Shown here in pieces: positions 16,993-25,127 of a stretch of 64,000 nucleotides of DNA. Origin of the DNA: Phenylobacterium sp. (GTDB taxonomy: Bacteria > Pseudomonadota > Alphaproteobacteria > Caulobacterales > Caulobacteraceae); contig NZ_JAUSCJ010000039.1 of assembly GCF_030651185.1 (NCBI RefSeq), positions 1 to 64,000 on the forward strand, given 5' to 3'. The notes below the pieces were generated by a model. The model saw only the letters and a program-made list of their open reading frames with translations, was not told where the DNA came from and did no database searches. Positions within the stretch are counted from its first letter, which is position 1; the number at the start of each line of letters is the position of its first letter. The position numbers and the translations under genes are program-made.

Positions 16993-18053
16993 TAGACCCG
17001 GGGCGAGGCGCCGACCGCCACGGGCCCCAGGGTCATGCGCCCGGCTTCGAAGGTCAGGGTCGCACGCGCGACCGAGGCGCTGTCCTCGCGGGCGGCGGCC
17101 ACGGCGGCGGCGGCCAGGGCCGTTTCCGGCGGCAAAGTCCCTGTCGCGGCCATGGCGGCCAGGGCGCGCGGCGCCTGGCGCAGGGTGACGTCCATGGACC
17201 CCACCAGCCGGCCGTCATAGCCGACCCCCAGTTGCCCGCTCTGGGCGCCGATCAGGGCCTCGCCGGCGGTGACCCCGGCTTGGCGAACCTGGATCAAGCC
17301 GCCGCTGCCGCTCCAGGCCCGCACGGCGGCGGGCCAGGTCTGGCCCTTGAAGCCGCTCATCTTGGTGAGGATCGAGTCCCAGACGATGGAAACGGGTTTG
17401 TCGCCGGCCAGCTGGGCGAACAGGCCGCTGAGCTGGGCCTTGCCGTTGTCGACCTTGAACAGGATGGCGCCCTGGTCGTCGGGACCGGGCCGCAGGTGCA
17501 GCTCCACCTTGTCGGCGGCCGACAGGCCGAAGGGCTGGGCCCCGGCGCCGGAGGCGAAGGTCAGCTTGCGGCCCTCGAAGGAGAAGGACGGCGGGCGCTT
17601 GTCGAGGCCGCTGAGGCTGGCGCGAAGCAGTTCGCCGCGCACCTCCACCGGACCGCCGATGGGCCGGGTCAGGGTCAGGCCCTCGGGCGCCGCGGTGATC
17701 CAGTGACCCAGGGAATAGAGGAAGGCCTCGGCCTCCAGCCTGGGGGTGGCGACCGCCCAGCCGCCTGGTTCGCGGATGCGGGCGTCGGTCAGCACCACGT
17801 CGAGGCGGAAGGGGTAACCGCCAAGCGTGCGGTCCTTCCAGGATACTTCGTAGCCGGCCTTGCGCAGTTCGGTGACGGCGGCGTCCATGCGGGTCGCGGC
17901 CTGGCCGCGCACCTGCAGCCAGAGGGCTGTCCATCCCGCCGCCGCGACGAGCAGGACGATGAACGGCGCATAGAGCCAGAACCTTCGCGGTTTGCGGGCG
18001 GGTTCCGGATCGGGCACAGGGGGAGCTTCGGGGGTCTTGGAACGGCGGGCCAT
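16989..18053 (-). CDS. DUF2125 membrane-anchored periplasmic protein
   Basis: 354 residues. A short basic cytoplasmic tail (ARKPRRF) is followed by one membrane helix (residues about 25-47), then a periplasmic region that starts with the DUF2125 pattern: GYEVSWKDRTLGGYPFRLDVVLTDARI. This family resembles AsmA-like proteins by its repeated short strands. Function unknown. The last codons overlap the start of the gamma-glutamyltransferase gene. Its ATG (18053-18051) shares the palindrome CATG with the start codon of the divergent ChaC-like gene. Confidence 0.82.
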   Translation of the reverse strand: MARRSKTPEAPPVPDPEPARKPRRFWLYAPFIVLLVAAAGWTALWLQVRGQAATRMDAAVTELRKAGYEVSWKDRTLGGYPFRLDVVLTDARIREPGGWAVATPRLEAEAFLYSLGHWITAAPEGLTLTRPIGGPVEVRGELLRASLSGLDKRPPSFSFEGRKLTFASGAGAQPFGLSAADKVELHLRPGPDDQGAILFKVDNGKAQLSGLFAQLAGDKPVSIVWDSILTKMSGFKGQTWPAAVRAWSGSGGLIQVRQAGVTAGEALIGAQSGQLGVGYDGRLVGSMDVTLRQAPRALAAMAATGTLPPETALAAAAVAAAREDSASVARATLTFEAGRMTLGPVAVGASPRVY

Positions 18054-18591
18054 GTCTGTTGAGCGTTGGGTTTTCGGTTACGGGTCGTTGATGTGGCGGC
18101 CTGGCTTCGCATACGTCGAGCGCCAGACCGCCACCCTACATGGCCGCCGCCGCGCCTTCTGCATCTATTCCGTCCACCACCGTGGCACCTATGAACGCCC
18201 GGGACTGGTCCTGGGTTTGGCGCCCGGCGGCGCGGTGCGGGGCGCCGCCTACCGGGTGCCGGAAAGCGACTGGGCGGAAACCTACGCCTATCTGCGCGAA
18301 CGCGAGCAACCCACCGAAACCTATGTCGAGAGCCGCGCCAATGTCCGGTTGGGTGACGGTCGCCGGGTCGAGACCCTGGTCTTCCTCTCTGACATCAAGC
18401 ACCCGCAGTGGGCCGGCGCGCTCAGCCTGGAGCGGCAGGCGCAACTGATCGCCGGCGCGACGGGGCTTTCGGGCAAGAATGTCGACTACCTTCGTGACCT
18501 GGTGGAACACCTGCGGGCCGAAGGGGTCCACGACGTGGTCATGGCCAGACTGCTGGGCCTGGTGGAGGCCCGCGAGCTCGACGCGGCCTAA
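18052..18591 (+). CDS. chaC: ChaC-like glutathione-specific gamma-glutamylcyclotransferase
   Basis: 179 residues. VFGYGSLMWRPGF is the YGSL substrate loop of the cyclotransferase fold. YLREREQPTETY aligns with the catalytic region of ChaC proteins, placing the essential glutamate at about E85. The enzyme splits glutathione into 5-oxoproline and Cys-Gly. The start is ATG 18052, inside the first codon of the opposite-strand DUF2125 gene; an upstream in-frame alternative would read through that gene antisense. Its stop overlaps that of the converging acyltransferase. The neighbouring gamma-glutamyltransferase gene suggests a shared theme of glutathione turnover. Confidence 0.88.
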   Translation: MSVERWVFGYGSLMWRPGFAYVERQTATLHGRRRAFCIYSVHHRGTYERPGLVLGLAPGGAVRGAAYRVPESDWAETYAYLREREQPTETYVESRANVRLGDGRRVETLVFLSDIKHPQWAGALSLERQAQLIAGATGLSGKNVDYLRDLVEHLRAEGVHDVVMARLLGLVEARELDAA

Positions 18592-19337
18592 GTGGCTGCG
18601 ACCGCGGCAGGCGGCCTGTAGGCGGGGTCGGCGTCCAGGAGCTTCTCCGTGGCGGTCTCGATCCGCTCCTCCAGGGTGCGCATGAACTCGCCGCGCTTCA
18701 GGCCCGGCGGGATGGGCTCCAGATATTCAAAGACGATCACGCCCGGCGTCAGGTTGAAGCCCTTGCGCGACCAGTGGACCCCGGCGTTGGTGGCCATCGG
18801 ATAGACCGGCAGGTCCAGCTCGCGGTAGAGGGCCGCGATGCCGGGCTTGTAGTCGCCGGGCGCGCCGGGATCGCCGCGGGTGCCTTCAGGGAAGATCACC
18901 AGCTGGCGCGGGATCTTGAAGCGGTCCTTGGCGTCGCGGACCAGCTTGCGCAGGGCCGTGGAATGGCCGGCGCGGTCGACGCTGATCATGGTCGCCTTCA
19001 TGGCGAACCAGCCGAAGAAGGGGATCATCAGCAGCTCCTTCTTGGTGACGAAGCAGGCGTCCGGCAGCAGGGAGAACTGGGAGAAGACGTCGAACATCGA
19101 CTGGTGCTTGGGGGCCACCAGGGCCGCGGTGGTGGGCATGAACTCACGACCCCGCACCTCGACCTCGATCCCGGCGATCACCTTCAAAAGGAAGCGGATG
19201 CCCCGGCTCCACAGGCCGAAGGTCGCCGCCGTCCAGCTACGCGGCGCGATCAGCATCGGGGTGAGGATCACCAGGGAGACGAAGACCGACCAGGCGTAGA
19301 ACACCACGGCGAAGGTCAGGGAGCGAAGCTTCTGCAA
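18588..19337 (-). CDS. plsC: 1-acylglycerol-3-phosphate acyltransferase family protein (PlsC)
   Basis: 249 residues from TTG 19337, chosen because AAGAAGG lies 7 bases upstream and the codon follows directly on the ydcF stop. Longer starts run across ydcF. An N-terminal membrane helix pair (residues about 5-50) is followed by the acyltransferase motifs PKHQSMFD (HxxxxD; first residue K where N is commoner), then FPEGTR. It should acylate lysophosphatidate in membrane lipid synthesis. Part of the ftsE-ftsX-ydcF-plsC run. Confidence 0.88.
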   Translation of the reverse strand: MQKLRSLTFAVVFYAWSVFVSLVILTPMLIAPRSWTAATFGLWSRGIRFLLKVIAGIEVEVRGREFMPTTAALVAPKHQSMFDVFSQFSLLPDACFVTKKELLMIPFFGWFAMKATMISVDRAGHSTALRKLVRDAKDRFKIPRQLVIFPEGTRGDPGAPGDYKPGIAALYRELDLPVYPMATNAGVHWSRKGFNLTPGVIVFEYLEPIPPGLKRGEFMRTLEERIETATEKLLDADPAYRPPAAVAAT

Positions 19338-19339
19338 GG

Positions 19340-19957
19340 TCAGGCCTTCTTGTCTTGGGCCGGGGCGTCGTTCGGCCCCAGCTTCCGGACCGCCTCGCGG
19401 CCGAGGATCGCCAGATACTTGGAATATTCCACGATCATCAAGCGGGCGCCGCCGCTGGTGCGCCACCAGCGCTTGGCGTTCACGACCTTGGTGGCCACCG
19501 GATAGGGGCGCAGGTCGATGTCGGGCATGGTGGCCCGTAGCTCCAGCATGGCGCGGGGCATGTGATAGTCGGCGGTGACCACGATCAGGCTCTTGTAGCG
19601 CAGGTTCCTGGCCCAGTCGGCGGTCTCGCGGGCGTTGCCCACCGTGTCGGCGGCGGTGAAGTCCAGGTCCACGCAGCAGTCATAGAGTCGGCGGACCGCC
19701 TTGCTCACCGTGCGGATGTCCTCGCGGCTGGCCTCGGGATTGACCCCGGAGACCAGCATCCGCTGGGCCTTGCCGTCCTCCAGCAGGCTGACGCCGGCGG
19801 CCAGGCGCTCGTTGGAGCCGGCGCCGGTGAGCGCCACGATGCCGTCGGCGCGGGCCGGCTCGGCGACGGGAGTCGAGGTCTCGATGCGGGCGGTGAAGGA
19901 AAGCAGGCCCACCGTCCAGATCAGGGCGGCCACCAGGATCGCGACGAGGCTTCTCAT
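19340..19957 (-). CDS. YdcF/SanA/ElyC family DUF218 protein
   Basis: 205 residues. A single N-terminal membrane helix (about 3-22) is followed by the DUF218 domain: GIVALTGAGSNERLAAGVSLLEDG, MLVSGVNP, a TVGNARETADWARN helix, and VTADYHMPRAMLE with the conserved His. Family members such as ElyC and SanA affect cell envelope integrity; the reaction is not known. The ATG overlaps the ftsX stop (ATGA), and plsC follows after 2 bases. Confidence 0.85.
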   Translation of the reverse strand: MRSLVAILVAALIWTVGLLSFTARIETSTPVAEPARADGIVALTGAGSNERLAAGVSLLEDGKAQRMLVSGVNPEASREDIRTVSKAVRRLYDCCVDLDFTAADTVGNARETADWARNLRYKSLIVVTADYHMPRAMLELRATMPDIDLRPYPVATKVVNAKRWWRTSGGARLMIVEYSKYLAILGREAVRKLGPNDAPAQDKKA

Positions 19958-20844
19958 GTCATCTTCGCGATCAGGGCCTGGGCGGTCAGGCGCGCGGCGA
20001 CGGCCGCCACCAGACCCGCCGCCACGGGGCAGGGCAGGACGGCCAGCAGGTCGGTCCAGACGATGGGCAGCACCGGAGTCAAGCCTTGGCCCCCTCCCAT
20101 GAGACGCAGTATCGCCCCCATGATCGCCGCACCGCCCGCGCCGAACAAGCCCGCCAGCGCGGCCATGCGCGCAAACCGCATCTGGAACAGGCGGGCGATG
20201 AAGTCGTTCTCCGCCCCCGCCAGGTGCAGCACCTCCACCACCTCATGGCGGGCAGTGAGGCCCGCGCGGGTGGCGAAGGCCACCACGGCCCCCGCCGCCG
20301 CGGCGATCAGGGCGAAGACCGCCAGCCCGACCCAGCGGGCGAAACCGGCGGCGCGCTGGATGTCCTTCAGCCAGATGGAGTGGTCGTCGACCACGGCGTC
20401 CAGGCCCTGGGCCTTCAAGGCCTTTTCCAGGCTCTGGGGCGTGGCCGGAGCCTTGGGGTCGAGGTCGACGGCCACCAGGCGCGGCACCGGCAGGTCGTCC
20501 AGGTCGGCGATGTCGCCGAGCCAGGGGGCGATCAGCGCCTCGGCCTTCTCCTTTTCCAGGGCGCGGACCTCGCCGACGCCGGGCAGGCCTGAGAGCGCCT
20601 CGGCGGCGCGGGCGGCGGCGCTGTCGGGGGTCTCGGCGCCCTTGGCCCGCACGATCACGGTGGCCTGGCCGCTGAGCTGGTCGCTCCAGCCGCGAGCCGC
20701 GCGGTCGGTGGCCAGCACGGCCAGCGCCGTCAGGCAGGCCAGGAAGCAGAGGGTGGCCACCACGAAGATCAGCGAGCCGTCGCGGGCGTCGGCCTCGGGC
20801 AGGAAGGGGGCGGGCTTCCAGCGGAGGGGATCGAAGTCGCTCAT
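19954..20844 (-). CDS. ftsX: Cell division ABC transporter permease FtsX
   Basis: 296 residues. One membrane helix near residues 25-48, then a periplasmic domain of about 120 residues (ATVIVRAKGAETPDSAAARAAEAL), then three more helices ending at the C-terminus, the FtsX four-helix layout. FtsX couples FtsE ATPase activity to peptidoglycan hydrolase activation at the septum. The start overlaps the ftsE stop by four bases, and ydcF is coupled downstream. Confidence 0.92.
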   Translation of the reverse strand: MSDFDPLRWKPAPFLPEADARDGSLIFVVATLCFLACLTALAVLATDRAARGWSDQLSGQATVIVRAKGAETPDSAAARAAEALSGLPGVGEVRALEKEKAEALIAPWLGDIADLDDLPVPRLVAVDLDPKAPATPQSLEKALKAQGLDAVVDDHSIWLKDIQRAAGFARWVGLAVFALIAAAAGAVVAFATRAGLTARHEVVEVLHLAGAENDFIARLFQMRFARMAALAGLFGAGGAAIMGAILRLMGGGQGLTPVLPIVWTDLLAVLPCPVAAGLVAAVAARLTAQALIAKMT

Positions 20845-21566
20845 CCGGCGCCTCCCACGGGACCGAGCTGGGTCAGCCGGCCCTCCTCCAGGTGCAGCAC
20901 CGGCTTGCCCGAACGGGCCACCAGGTCCTGGTCATGGGTGGCGATCAGCACGGTGGTGCCCAGCCGGTTCAGCTCCACGAACAGCCGCAGAATGCGCAGG
21001 CCCATCTCGTGATCAACATTCCCCGTGGGCTCGTCGGCCAACAGGATGTCGGGGCGGTTGACCACGGCGCGGGCTATGGCCAGCCGCTGCTTCTCGCCAC
21101 CGGCCAGGGTCGCGGGCATGGCGTGCATCCGGCTGCGCAGGCCCACCCAGGCCAGCAGTTCGGCCACATCCTGGCGGTAGCTGTCGGGTTTGCGGCCGGC
21201 GATGCGCAGGGGCAGGGCCACATTGTCGAAGGCGCTCATATGGTCCAGCAGGCGAAATTCCTGGAACACCACCCCGATCCGCCGGCGAAGCATCGGCTGC
21301 TCCTTCACCGGTACGGCCGACACGTCCTGGCCGAACAGGTGCATCAGGCCCTTGGAGGGCTTTGCGGCCAGATAGATCAGCTTCAACAGCGAGCTCTTGC
21401 CGGCGCCGGAGGCTCCGGTGAGGAAGTGAAAGGAGCCCGGCGCCAGGGAAAAGTTGAGGTCTTTCAACGTCTCGGGCGCGCGGCCATAGCGCATCGACAC
21501 GTCGTCAAACGCCAGGACGGCGCCATCGGCGTCGAGCGCCCCCTCATCATGCGGCTGTCTGGGCAT
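20841..21566 (-). CDS. ftsE: Cell division ATP-binding protein FtsE
   Basis: 241 residues with full ABC ATPase motifs: Walker A GASGAGKSS, Q-loop VFQEFRLL, LAGGEKQR signature, Walker B ILLADEPT and the H-loop ATHD. VSMRYGRAPETLKDLNFSLAPG is the FtsE N-terminal strand. It powers FtsX at the division site. It is the first gene of the ftsEX-ydcF-plsC operon, read from the divergent region at 21567-21868. Confidence 0.94.
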   Translation of the reverse strand: MPRQPHDEGALDADGAVLAFDDVSMRYGRAPETLKDLNFSLAPGSFHFLTGASGAGKSSLLKLIYLAAKPSKGLMHLFGQDVSAVPVKEQPMLRRRIGVVFQEFRLLDHMSAFDNVALPLRIAGRKPDSYRQDVAELLAWVGLRSRMHAMPATLAGGEKQRLAIARAVVNRPDILLADEPTGNVDHEMGLRILRLFVELNRLGTTVLIATHDQDLVARSGKPVLHLEEGRLTQLGPVGGAG

Positions 21567-21868
21567 CGGCCTTCCCGGCTACCCTAAGCCCGGTCGATGC
21601 GCCAGCAGAACCCGTTCGGACGGCCGCGGAGCCTTCCGGTCCTAGGGTCAAGCTTGCGGCGCCGCTCGCCTGACGGGCGAATCTCCTGCCGGACGATACG
21701 CCGCTGCCAGGGATTTGGGTTTTGGCAAGGCCCGCATGTTAGGAATCGCGGTAACAGTTCGCGCTGGATTCGGTGCGGGCCCGGAGGGCGAACCTCCAGA
21801 CCCGCGATCGCGCCAGGGCGGCGACGCTCCAGAACAACAGCCCAGGTTACGAGACCCATTCCGCCGTC
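21567..21868. other. Divergent intergenic region between ftsE and the zinc-ribbon gene
   Basis: About 300 bases holding the promoters of two divergent operons. Base composition is like that of the coding parts. I see no clear palindrome, no convincing coding frame and no promoter hexamer that I would defend. Confidence 0.6.
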
Positions 21869-22774
21869 ATGATCCTGACCTGTCCAGAGTGCGCCACCAG
21901 CTATTTCGTGGACGATCGCAAGATCGCCCCGGAGGGCCGTGCGGTGAAGTGCGCCTCCTGTGGCCACCGCTGGACGGCGCACCCTGAGGCGACCCTGGAA
22001 CTGGACGTCTCGGCCGAGGAGGGCGCGGTCGCCCGCGATCCCTTCGAACCTCAGATCGAGGAACCCGCCGCGCTGAGTGACCTGCCCGGCGCCGAACTGC
22101 CCAAGGTGATCCGCGCCAAGGTGGAGACCACCCGCAAGGTGCGCGAGGCCGCGGCCCACGGCATCGTCTGGGCCGGCATGGCGGCGACCATCGCCATCGT
22201 GGTCGGTCTGGCGGTGGTCTTCCGGGTCGACGTGGTGAAGATCATGCCGGGCTCGGCCAAGGCCTATGCCCTGGCCGGTCTGCCGGTGAACACGCTCGGC
22301 CTGGTGATCGAGGGCTCGCGGGCCGAACCCGCCCTGCAGGACGGCCACGCCGCGCTCTCCATCTCCGGCATGATCCGCAATGTGGAAGACCACGCCATCG
22401 TCACGCCGCCGCTGAAGATCGAACTGCTCGACAAGGCCGGCAAGACCATCGTCACCAAGGTCGCCCGTCCCGCCGATCCGGTGGTGCCGCCCGGCGAGAC
22501 CCGTCACTTCGCGCTCGCCATCCTCGACCCGCCCACCACGGCCCATGACCTGCAGATTTCATTCGCGCCGGACACCGCCAAGGCCAAGGGCAAGAAAGCC
22601 CACGCCAAGGCGCCGATAACCGCCCACCCGGCGCCAGAACATTCCCTGCGCGGCGCGGCCGAGGCCGATGCGCCGCAAGCCGCCCACGCGCCCGACGCCG
22701 CCCACACCCCCGCGCCGGTGGAGGCCAAGCCCCTGTCCTCCGACAGCCCCTACGCCCTGGAGCCCCATGGCTGA
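21869..22774 (+). CDS. MJ0042-type zinc-ribbon/DUF3426 membrane protein
   Basis: 301 residues. Start at ATG 21869 opens MILTCPECATSYFVDDRKI, and CPEC with CASCGHRW (about residue 29) form the four-cysteine zinc ribbon. One membrane helix lies near residues 110-130 (IVWAGMAATIAIVVGLAVVF). A DUF3426 domain follows with a beta-rich fold (ALSISGMIRNVEDHA and LDKAGKTIV), then an Ala/Pro-rich tail. The function of the family is not known; it sits across from ftsEX, as in related genomes. It overlaps the next gene by 8 bases. Confidence 0.85.
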   Translation: MILTCPECATSYFVDDRKIAPEGRAVKCASCGHRWTAHPEATLELDVSAEEGAVARDPFEPQIEEPAALSDLPGAELPKVIRAKVETTRKVREAAAHGIVWAGMAATIAIVVGLAVVFRVDVVKIMPGSAKAYALAGLPVNTLGLVIEGSRAEPALQDGHAALSISGMIRNVEDHAIVTPPLKIELLDKAGKTIVTKVARPADPVVPPGETRHFALAILDPPTTAHDLQISFAPDTAKAKGKKAHAKAPITAHPAPEHSLRGAAEADAPQAAHAPDAAHTPAPVEAKPLSSDSPYALEPHG

Positions 22775-23288
22775 TCCCGTCGTCCTGCTGTCCGAAGCTG
22801 AGGTCGCCGCCCGCGTCGCGGCCCTGGCCGCCGAGATCGCGCCCCGGATCGACGACGACACCGTGGCGGTCTGCCTGCTGACCGGGGGGATATGGTTCGC
22901 CTCGGACCTGACGCGGGCCCTGTCGCGTATCGGCCGCCATGTACGCTTCGACGCCCTGTGGCTGGCCTCCTATGGCGATGAGCGCGCCAGCCTGGGCCGC
23001 TGCGAGGTGCGCGCCGACCTGCAGCGCCCATTGTCGGGCCGCACCGCCCTGATCATCGATGACGTCATCGACACCGGCCTGTCGCTGTCGGAAGCCAGCC
23101 GCCTGGTGGGCGACGCGGGCGCCGCCCGGACCTTCACCGCCGTCTTCGCCTCCAAGCCCTGGCCGACGCCGCGGGCCATTGTGCCGGACTTCGTCGCCTG
23201 GGAGGCTCCGGCCCGCTACCTGGTGGGCTACGGCATGGACGCGGCGGGGGCCCTGAGGGGCCTGCCCTATATCGGGGCGCTGGACTGA
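22767..23288 (+). CDS. Hypoxanthine/guanine-type phosphoribosyltransferase
   Basis: 173 residues from ATG 22767, inside the end of the zinc-ribbon gene. ALIIDDVIDTGLSL is the 13-residue PRPP-binding signature, and CLLTGGIWFASDL is the PPi loop of the type I fold. FDALWLASYGDERASLG contains the flexible-loop residues. Length suits HGPRT-like purine salvage enzymes. The base specificity cannot be read with certainty. Confidence 0.85.
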   Translation: MADPVVLLSEAEVAARVAALAAEIAPRIDDDTVAVCLLTGGIWFASDLTRALSRIGRHVRFDALWLASYGDERASLGRCEVRADLQRPLSGRTALIIDDVIDTGLSLSEASRLVGDAGAARTFTAVFASKPWPTPRAIVPDFVAWEAPARYLVGYGMDAAGALRGLPYIGALD

Positions 23289-23290
23289 TC

Positions 23291-23503
23291 CTAGGGCGCG
23301 TGGGGCTTGGCGCGCAGTTTCGGTGCGAGCTTCCAGGCGATCGGCGGGGTCAAGACGATCGACAGGACCACGACGATGGGCAGGAGCAGGTTGGCCTTCG
23401 CCGACAGGGCCGGGATCATCAAGACCGGAATGGCGCCGATGCCGAACAGCACGCCGGCGACCATCAGGCCAAGAACGGCGGCGATATAGACTCGCGTACT
23501 CAT
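23291..23503 (-). CDS. Small two-helix membrane protein
   Basis: 70 residues from ATG 23503, chosen because an ideal ribosome site AGGAGG (minus strand of 23511-23516) lies 7 bases upstream. The frame opens further to 23548 but without such a site. MSTRVYIAAVLGLMVAGVLFGIGAIPVLM and NLLLPIVVVLSIVLTPPIAWKL are two membrane helices, followed by a basic tail KLRAKPHAP. No family recognised. The site lies in a small inverted repeat AGGAG-AC-CTCCT. It is followed closely by the convergent phosphoribosyltransferase gene. Confidence 0.7.
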   Translation of the reverse strand: MSTRVYIAAVLGLMVAGVLFGIGAIPVLMIPALSAKANLLLPIVVVLSIVLTPPIAWKLAPKLRAKPHAP

Positions 23504-23565
23504 GAGGAGACCTCCTAGGTCACCCAAGGGAACAATGGCCGGCCCCAAGGGGTTCCGAGCGCCTG

Positions 23566-24846
23566 TCAGGCCTCCGGAGCCAGCCAGTCGGGCATGGCCT
23601 CGCGGGCCAGCATGTCCTCATAGGTCGGGCGTGGCCGGATCACTGCGAAGCGGTCGCCGCTCACCAGCACCTCTGGGACCAGCAGGCGGCTGTTGTACTC
23701 GCTCGACATCACCGCCCCGTAGGCGCCGGCGCTCATGAAGGCCACCAGGTCGCCGGCCTCCAGGCGCGGCAGGTCGCGGTCTCGGGTGAAAGTGTCGCCG
23801 GTCTCGCAGATCGGACCCACCACATCATAGGTGACGGGATCGCCCTGGCGGGGCTTCACCGGGCGGATGTCGTGATAGGCGTCGTACATGGCCGGCCGGA
23901 TCAGGTCGTTCATGGCCGCGTCCAGCACCGCGAACTTGCGACCCTCGGGGCGCTCGTGGATGTGCTGCACGGTCGACAGCAGGACGCCGGCGTTGGCGCT
24001 GATCATCCGGCCGGGCTCGAAGGCGAACTGGACGTCCAGGCCCTTCATGGTCCGCGCGATCATGGCGGCGTAGTCGGCGGGCGTGGCCGGGGTCGGCATG
24101 TTGAAATAGGGCACCCCCAGGCCGCCGCCCAGGTCCAGCCGCTCGACGGCCAGGCCCTCGCCTCGCAGGCGCTCGACGAGGCCGCGCATCTTGACGAAGG
24201 CTTCCTCCAGCGGGGCCAGGTGGGTGATCTGGCTGCCGATGTGGCAGGTGACGCCGATGGGTTTCAGGCCCGCATTGTTGGACGCCTGGGCGTAGAGCCG
24301 CTCGGCTTCTGAAAAGGAGACGCCGAACTTGTTGTCGGACTTGCCGGTGGAGATCTTGGCGTGGCCGCCCGCCGAGACGTCCGGGTTCACGCGGATGGCG
24401 ATCGTGGCTCGGGTCCCCAGCGACTGGGCGACCGCCGAGGCCATGTGCATCTCGGGCTCGGACTCGACATTGATCTCCGCCACGCCGGACTTGAGCGCGA
24501 AGGCGATCTCGGCCTCGGTCTTGCCGACCCCGGAGAAGACGATGCGATCGCCGGGGATGCCGGCCGCCAGGGCGCGGCGGATCTCGCCCTCGGAGACTGT
24601 GTCGGCGCCGGCTCCCAGGTTTCCCAGGGTTCGCAGGACGGCGATGTTGGAGTTGGATTTCACGGCGAACGCGATCAGCGGATCGCCCAGGCCCTCGTTC
24701 ACCAGGGCGTCGCGCAGCACCGTGTAGTGCCGCTCCAGGGTGGCGGTGGAATAGACATAGACCGGCGTGCCGACCGCTTCCGCGATCGCGGTCAGGCTGA
24801 CGTCCTCGCAGGCGAGCTCGCCCCCCGAAAGCTCGAAGTGGTTCAT
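23566..24846 (-). CDS. lysA: Diaminopimelate decarboxylase
   Basis: 426 residues, a type III fold PLP enzyme. AFAVKSNSN carries the Schiff-base lysine, GGGLGVPY is the phosphate-binding loop, EPGRMISANAGVLL is the conserved EPGR segment, and VGPICETGDTF with the cysteine is the dimer active-site loop. It makes L-lysine from meso-diaminopimelate. The start overlaps the end of the small lipoprotein gene, in the order argH, lipoprotein, lysA common in proteobacteria. Confidence 0.95.
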   Translation of the reverse strand: MNHFELSGGELACEDVSLTAIAEAVGTPVYVYSTATLERHYTVLRDALVNEGLGDPLIAFAVKSNSNIAVLRTLGNLGAGADTVSEGEIRRALAAGIPGDRIVFSGVGKTEAEIAFALKSGVAEINVESEPEMHMASAVAQSLGTRATIAIRVNPDVSAGGHAKISTGKSDNKFGVSFSEAERLYAQASNNAGLKPIGVTCHIGSQITHLAPLEEAFVKMRGLVERLRGEGLAVERLDLGGGLGVPYFNMPTPATPADYAAMIARTMKGLDVQFAFEPGRMISANAGVLLSTVQHIHERPEGRKFAVLDAAMNDLIRPAMYDAYHDIRPVKPRQGDPVTYDVVGPICETGDTFTRDRDLPRLEAGDLVAFMSAGAYGAVMSSEYNSRLLVPEVLVSGDRFAVIRPRPTYEDMLAREAMPDWLAPEA

Positions 24847-25127
24847 CGCGGGCGGGCGTAGGGGTCGTTCAGCGCCCCCTGCGGGCCGCTGGCCATCGGG
24901 TCGTTGGTGCTCTCGATCGGCGCCTGCCGCTGCGGGGCGGGATCGGAATTGCGGTCGCGGGGATCGACGGTGCGGATCGAACGGGTGGGTTTGGCGCCGG
25001 CGTCGGCGTTGGAGCGCGGCTGGCCGATGGGGCCAGGACGTTCCAGTTCGCCCATCTTGCCACAGCCCGACAGGACGGTGGCCGAAAGCGCGAGCGCGCC
25101 GATCAGCACGAGGGGGCGAAGGGTCAT
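24843..25127 (-). CDS. Small lipoprotein (LptM-like)
   Basis: 94 residues from ATG 25127, which overlaps the argH stop by four bases. [26 protein letters not shown] is a lipoprotein signal with lipobox LSGC. The rest is polar and unstructured ([27 protein letters not shown]). Its place between argH and lysA and the CGxxG start fit the LptM (YifL) family, which helps assemble the LPS transporter LptD. The identification rests on context and signal, not on a long conserved domain. Confidence 0.75.
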   Translation of the reverse strand: MTLRPLVLIGALALSATVLSGCGKMGELERPGPIGQPRSNADAGAKPTRSIRTVDPRDRNSDPAPQRQAPIESTNDPMASGPQGALNDPYARPR

